From: Caulobacteraceae bacterium
Lineage (GTDB): Bacteria > Pseudomonadota > Alphaproteobacteria > Caulobacterales > Caulobacteraceae
Direction: 5' to 3'
DNA: 7,717 bases
Assembly: GCA_947456005.1 (NCBI GenBank)
Contig: CANGRP010000126.1
Span: 1-7,717 of the forward strand
The stretch's first letter is position 1. Every line of letters starts with the position of its first letter. Below the pieces are notes generated by a model, which was not told where the DNA came from, searched no databases, and saw only the letters and a list, made by a program, of their open reading frames with translations. This document shows positions 6,117 to 7,717 of the stretch, in pieces. Position numbers and translations under genes: made by a program.

Positions 6117-7442
6117 CTACCTCTGCTTGCGATAGTCGACGTCGTCCCAGGTCAGGTCGGCGAACTCCTTCCGGCGCGGGCCCATGTAGCCGAACAGGAA
6201 GGCCGCGACCTTGCGCATCTGGATCTCCTCCGAGCCCTCCGTGATCCGGTAGCGGCGGTGGTGGCGGTAGATGTGCTCGAAGGGCTTGTGGCGCGAATAG
6301 CCGATGCCGCCGTGCACCTGCATGGCGCGGTCGGCCGCCTCGCAGACCAGGCGGTTGCCCCAGTAGTTGCACATGGAAACCTTGTCCGAGAGCTCGCGCT
6401 CCACGGCCTTGTGCTCCATCTGGTCCATCTGCCAGGCGGTCTTGCGGATCAGCAGACGCAGCATCTCGGCCTGGGTGGCCAGCTCGACCAGGGGCCACTG
6501 GATGGCCTGGTTGTCCGACAGGGGCTTGCCGAAGGGTTGGCGCATCCGGGCGTACTTGACGCTCTCCTCGATGCAGTAGACCGCCGCGCCGAGGGAGGAG
6601 GCCGCCTGGCGAATGCGGTTCTGGTGCACGAAGCTCTGGCCCAGGCCCAGGCCGCGGTCGATCACGCCCCAGTAGCTGTCTTCCGGGATCCAGACATTCG
6701 TGAAGCTGACCCGCGGGTGGTCGGTGGGCATGTTGAAGGTCCAGAGGTACTCCTCGACCTTCACCCCGGGCGCGTCCGCTGGCACGATGAAGCAGGTGAT
6801 GCCGGTGGCGTCGCCGTCATTGCCGCTGGTGCGGGCGAAGACCATGCAGTGGGTGGCCACGTGCATGCCGGTGGACCACATCTTCTCACCGTTGATCAGC
6901 CAGCCCGGCTTGCCGTCCTTTTCCTGGGGGACGGCGCGGGTCTCCATGTGGGTGGCGTCCGAGCCGTGCAGGGGCTCGGTCAGGCCGAAGATGGTGCGCA
7001 TCTTCCCGTTCAGCAGGAGGTCGGCGTAGGTCGCGTACTGGGCGTTGGTGGCGAACTCCTTGAACATCAGGATGAAGGGGTTGTTCCCGACGATCGAATG
7101 TTCGTTCTGCAGGTCGTTGTGCAGGCCCAGGCCCTTGGCGGCCAGGTGCTCGCGGATCACGGCCATGGCCAGGTTGGTCCCGCCCTTGCCGCCCATTTCC
7201 GTCGGCCAGGCGAAGCGCAGGTGTCCCGCCTCGTCGGCCAGCTTGCGGGCCTGGCCCAGCAGGTCTTCCCACTCGTGGCGGGGCAGGCCGCCGCGGTCCC
7301 AGTCGGTCCGCGCCCACTCCCGGCGGTGATCGAAGAAGCGGATATTGTCGTCCTTGCGCTCGAGCGGCTTGATCACGCGCTCGATGAACTCATCGAGTTC
7401 CCCAAGGTAAGCAACGAGTTCGGGGGGCAGATTGAAGTCCAT
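6117..7442 (-). CDS. Acyl-CoA dehydrogenase (FAD-dependent)
   Basis: A 441-residue flavoenzyme expected to oxidise an acyl-CoA to the 2-enoyl-CoA, passing electrons to ETF. The N-terminal helical domain (about 1-145) includes FAWPTEMGGKGGTN. The middle domain has GLTEPLHGSDATHMETRA (153-170) and GEKMWSTG (185-192), the flavin and substrate-contact pattern. The C-terminal domain has RMRQPFGKPLSDNQAIQW (299-316), QVHGGIGYSRHKP (375-387) and ITEGSEEIQMRKVA (400-413). Glu402 of the EGS-x-x-IQ motif aligns with the catalytic base of medium-chain enzymes. The start at 7442 has AAGGGA (7454-7449) 6 bases upstream. The protein is slightly longer than a typical 380-residue enzyme, with an extended N-terminus (WARTDWDRGGLP) that I recall in a subgroup near APH-like kinases. 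It is divergent from such a kinase. The acyl substrate is unknown. Confidence 0.94.
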   Translation of the reverse strand: MDFNLPPELVAYLGELDEFIERVIKPLERKDDNIRFFDHRREWARTDWDRGGLPRHEWEDLLGQARKLADEAGHLRFAWPTEMGGKGGTNLAMAVIREHLAAKGLGLHNDLQNEHSIVGNNPFILMFKEFATNAQYATYADLLLNGKMRTIFGLTEPLHGSDATHMETRAVPQEKDGKPGWLINGEKMWSTGMHVATHCMVFARTSGNDGDATGITCFIVPADAPGVKVEEYLWTFNMPTDHPRVSFTNVWIPEDSYWGVIDRGLGLGQSFVHQNRIRQAASSLGAAVYCIEESVKYARMRQPFGKPLSDNQAIQWPLVELATQAEMLRLLIRKTAWQMDQMEHKAVERELSDKVSMCNYWGNRLVCEAADRAMQVHGGIGYSRHKPFEHIYRHHRRYRITEGSEEIQMRKVAAFLFGYMGPRRKEFADLTWDDVDYRKQR

Positions 7443-7507
7443 GACGTTTCCCTTCGGTCAGCCGGTCTTGCGCCGTTTCGATTGATGTTCTCGATTTACA
7501 AGCCCAC

Positions 7508-7548
7508 CCTCAGGCGGGCAGATCGTCAAGCCCGCAACTGTCCTGAGG
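7508..7548 (+). other. Possible leader hairpin covering the ribosome binding site of the kinase gene
   Basis: CCTCAGGCGGGC (7508-7519) can pair with GCCCGC (7530-7535) and, after a 6-nt bulge, with CTGAGG (7543-7548). The only purine-rich site near the kinase ATG is GAGG (7545-7548), 12 nt before it, and it sits inside this stem. It would be in the 5' leader if transcription starts upstream of 7508. The rest of the 118-bp divergent region (7443-7560) shows no convincing promoter. Confidence 0.3.
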
Positions 7549-7560
7549 CGCCCCTACGTC

Positions 7561-7717
7561 ATGGAAGTCGATATTCCCGCCGCCCTCAACGCCCTGGCGC
7601 CGAAGCTGGGGGGAACCGCCGTCGAAAAGGCCCAAAGGCTGACTGGCGGGGCCAGCATGGAGACCTGGGCCTTCACCCTCGTCGGCGGTGGCGAGCCCCG
7701 TCCGCTGATCCTGCGCC
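7561..7717 (+). CDS. APH/choline-kinase-like phosphotransferase, 5' part only
   Basis: The first 52 codons run off the right edge. Residues 23-33 read KAQRLTGGASM and lead into ETWAFTL, then PRPLILR at 46-52. This matches the opening of phosphotransferase-family (aminoglycoside phosphotransferase/choline kinase fold) proteins: a Gly-rich (S/T)GGAS-x-ETW turn and then the strand that normally carries ILRR. The ATG at 7561 begins a plausible N-terminus (MEVDIPAALNALAPKLGG), with only a distant GAGG as ribosome binding site. Such kinases in environmental proteobacteria often neighbour acyl-CoA dehydrogenases, and eukaryotic ACAD10/11 fuse the two. The catalytic loop (HGD-x-x-x-x-N) lies beyond the window, so kinase activity is an inference from the family. 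Confidence 0.75.
   Translation, partial: MEVDIPAALNALAPKLGGTAVEKAQRLTGGASMETWAFTLVGGGEPRPLILR

Overview
The base composition is high-GC. The gene content, a perfect CtrA-type box (TTAA-N7-TTAAC) and a GC-rich multi-hairpin intergenic repeat together suggest an alphaproteobacterium, most likely in the Caulobacterales (Caulobacter/Phenylobacterium-like). This is an inference from sequence features. Most of the window is chromosomal housekeeping and peripheral metabolism. I see no prophage, insertion sequence, CRISPR array or toxin-antitoxin locus, and no gene-free stretch longer than about 200 bp.

Layout, left to right. Bases 1-884 (minus) hold the first 294 codons of a MacA-like periplasmic adaptor of an efflux system. 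It lies 15 bp downstream of a minus-strand RluF-like rRNA pseudouridine synthase (900-1703). Divergent from that is a plus-strand six-helix membrane protein of unknown function (1812-2390). It converges, 9 bp apart, on a minus-strand class I SAM-dependent methyltransferase (2400-3128). Upstream of the methyltransferase on the same strand is a tRNA-Asn(GUU) with an encoded CCA (3178-3253) and a good promoter, so the two may be co-transcribed. Next on minus is an AttH/CrtC-like lipocalin-type protein of unknown function (3348-4388), whose start is fixed by a strong ribosome binding site.

The 193-bp divergent region 4389-4581 is the most information-dense part. It carries a probable promoter for the AttH-like gene, a minus-strand intrinsic terminator placed just upstream of that promoter, a short perfect dyad and a perfect CtrA box. 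This suggests either a small minus-strand RNA or a leader attenuator under possible cell-cycle control. To its right is a plus-strand Mpl-type murein peptide ligase (4582-5979). It keeps the overall family pattern but has altered catalytic and nucleotide-binding motifs.

A 107-bp composite palindromic repeat (5993-6099) separates Mpl from a convergent acyl-CoA dehydrogenase (6117-7442, minus). The dehydrogenase is divergent from the start of an APH/choline-kinase-like phosphotransferase (7561 to the right edge). Acyl-CoA dehydrogenase plus APH-like kinase recalls the ACAD10/11 and LvaA/LvaC partnerships in hydroxyacyl-CoA breakdown, but the active-site sequence here is that of an ordinary dehydrogenase, so that reading is tentative.
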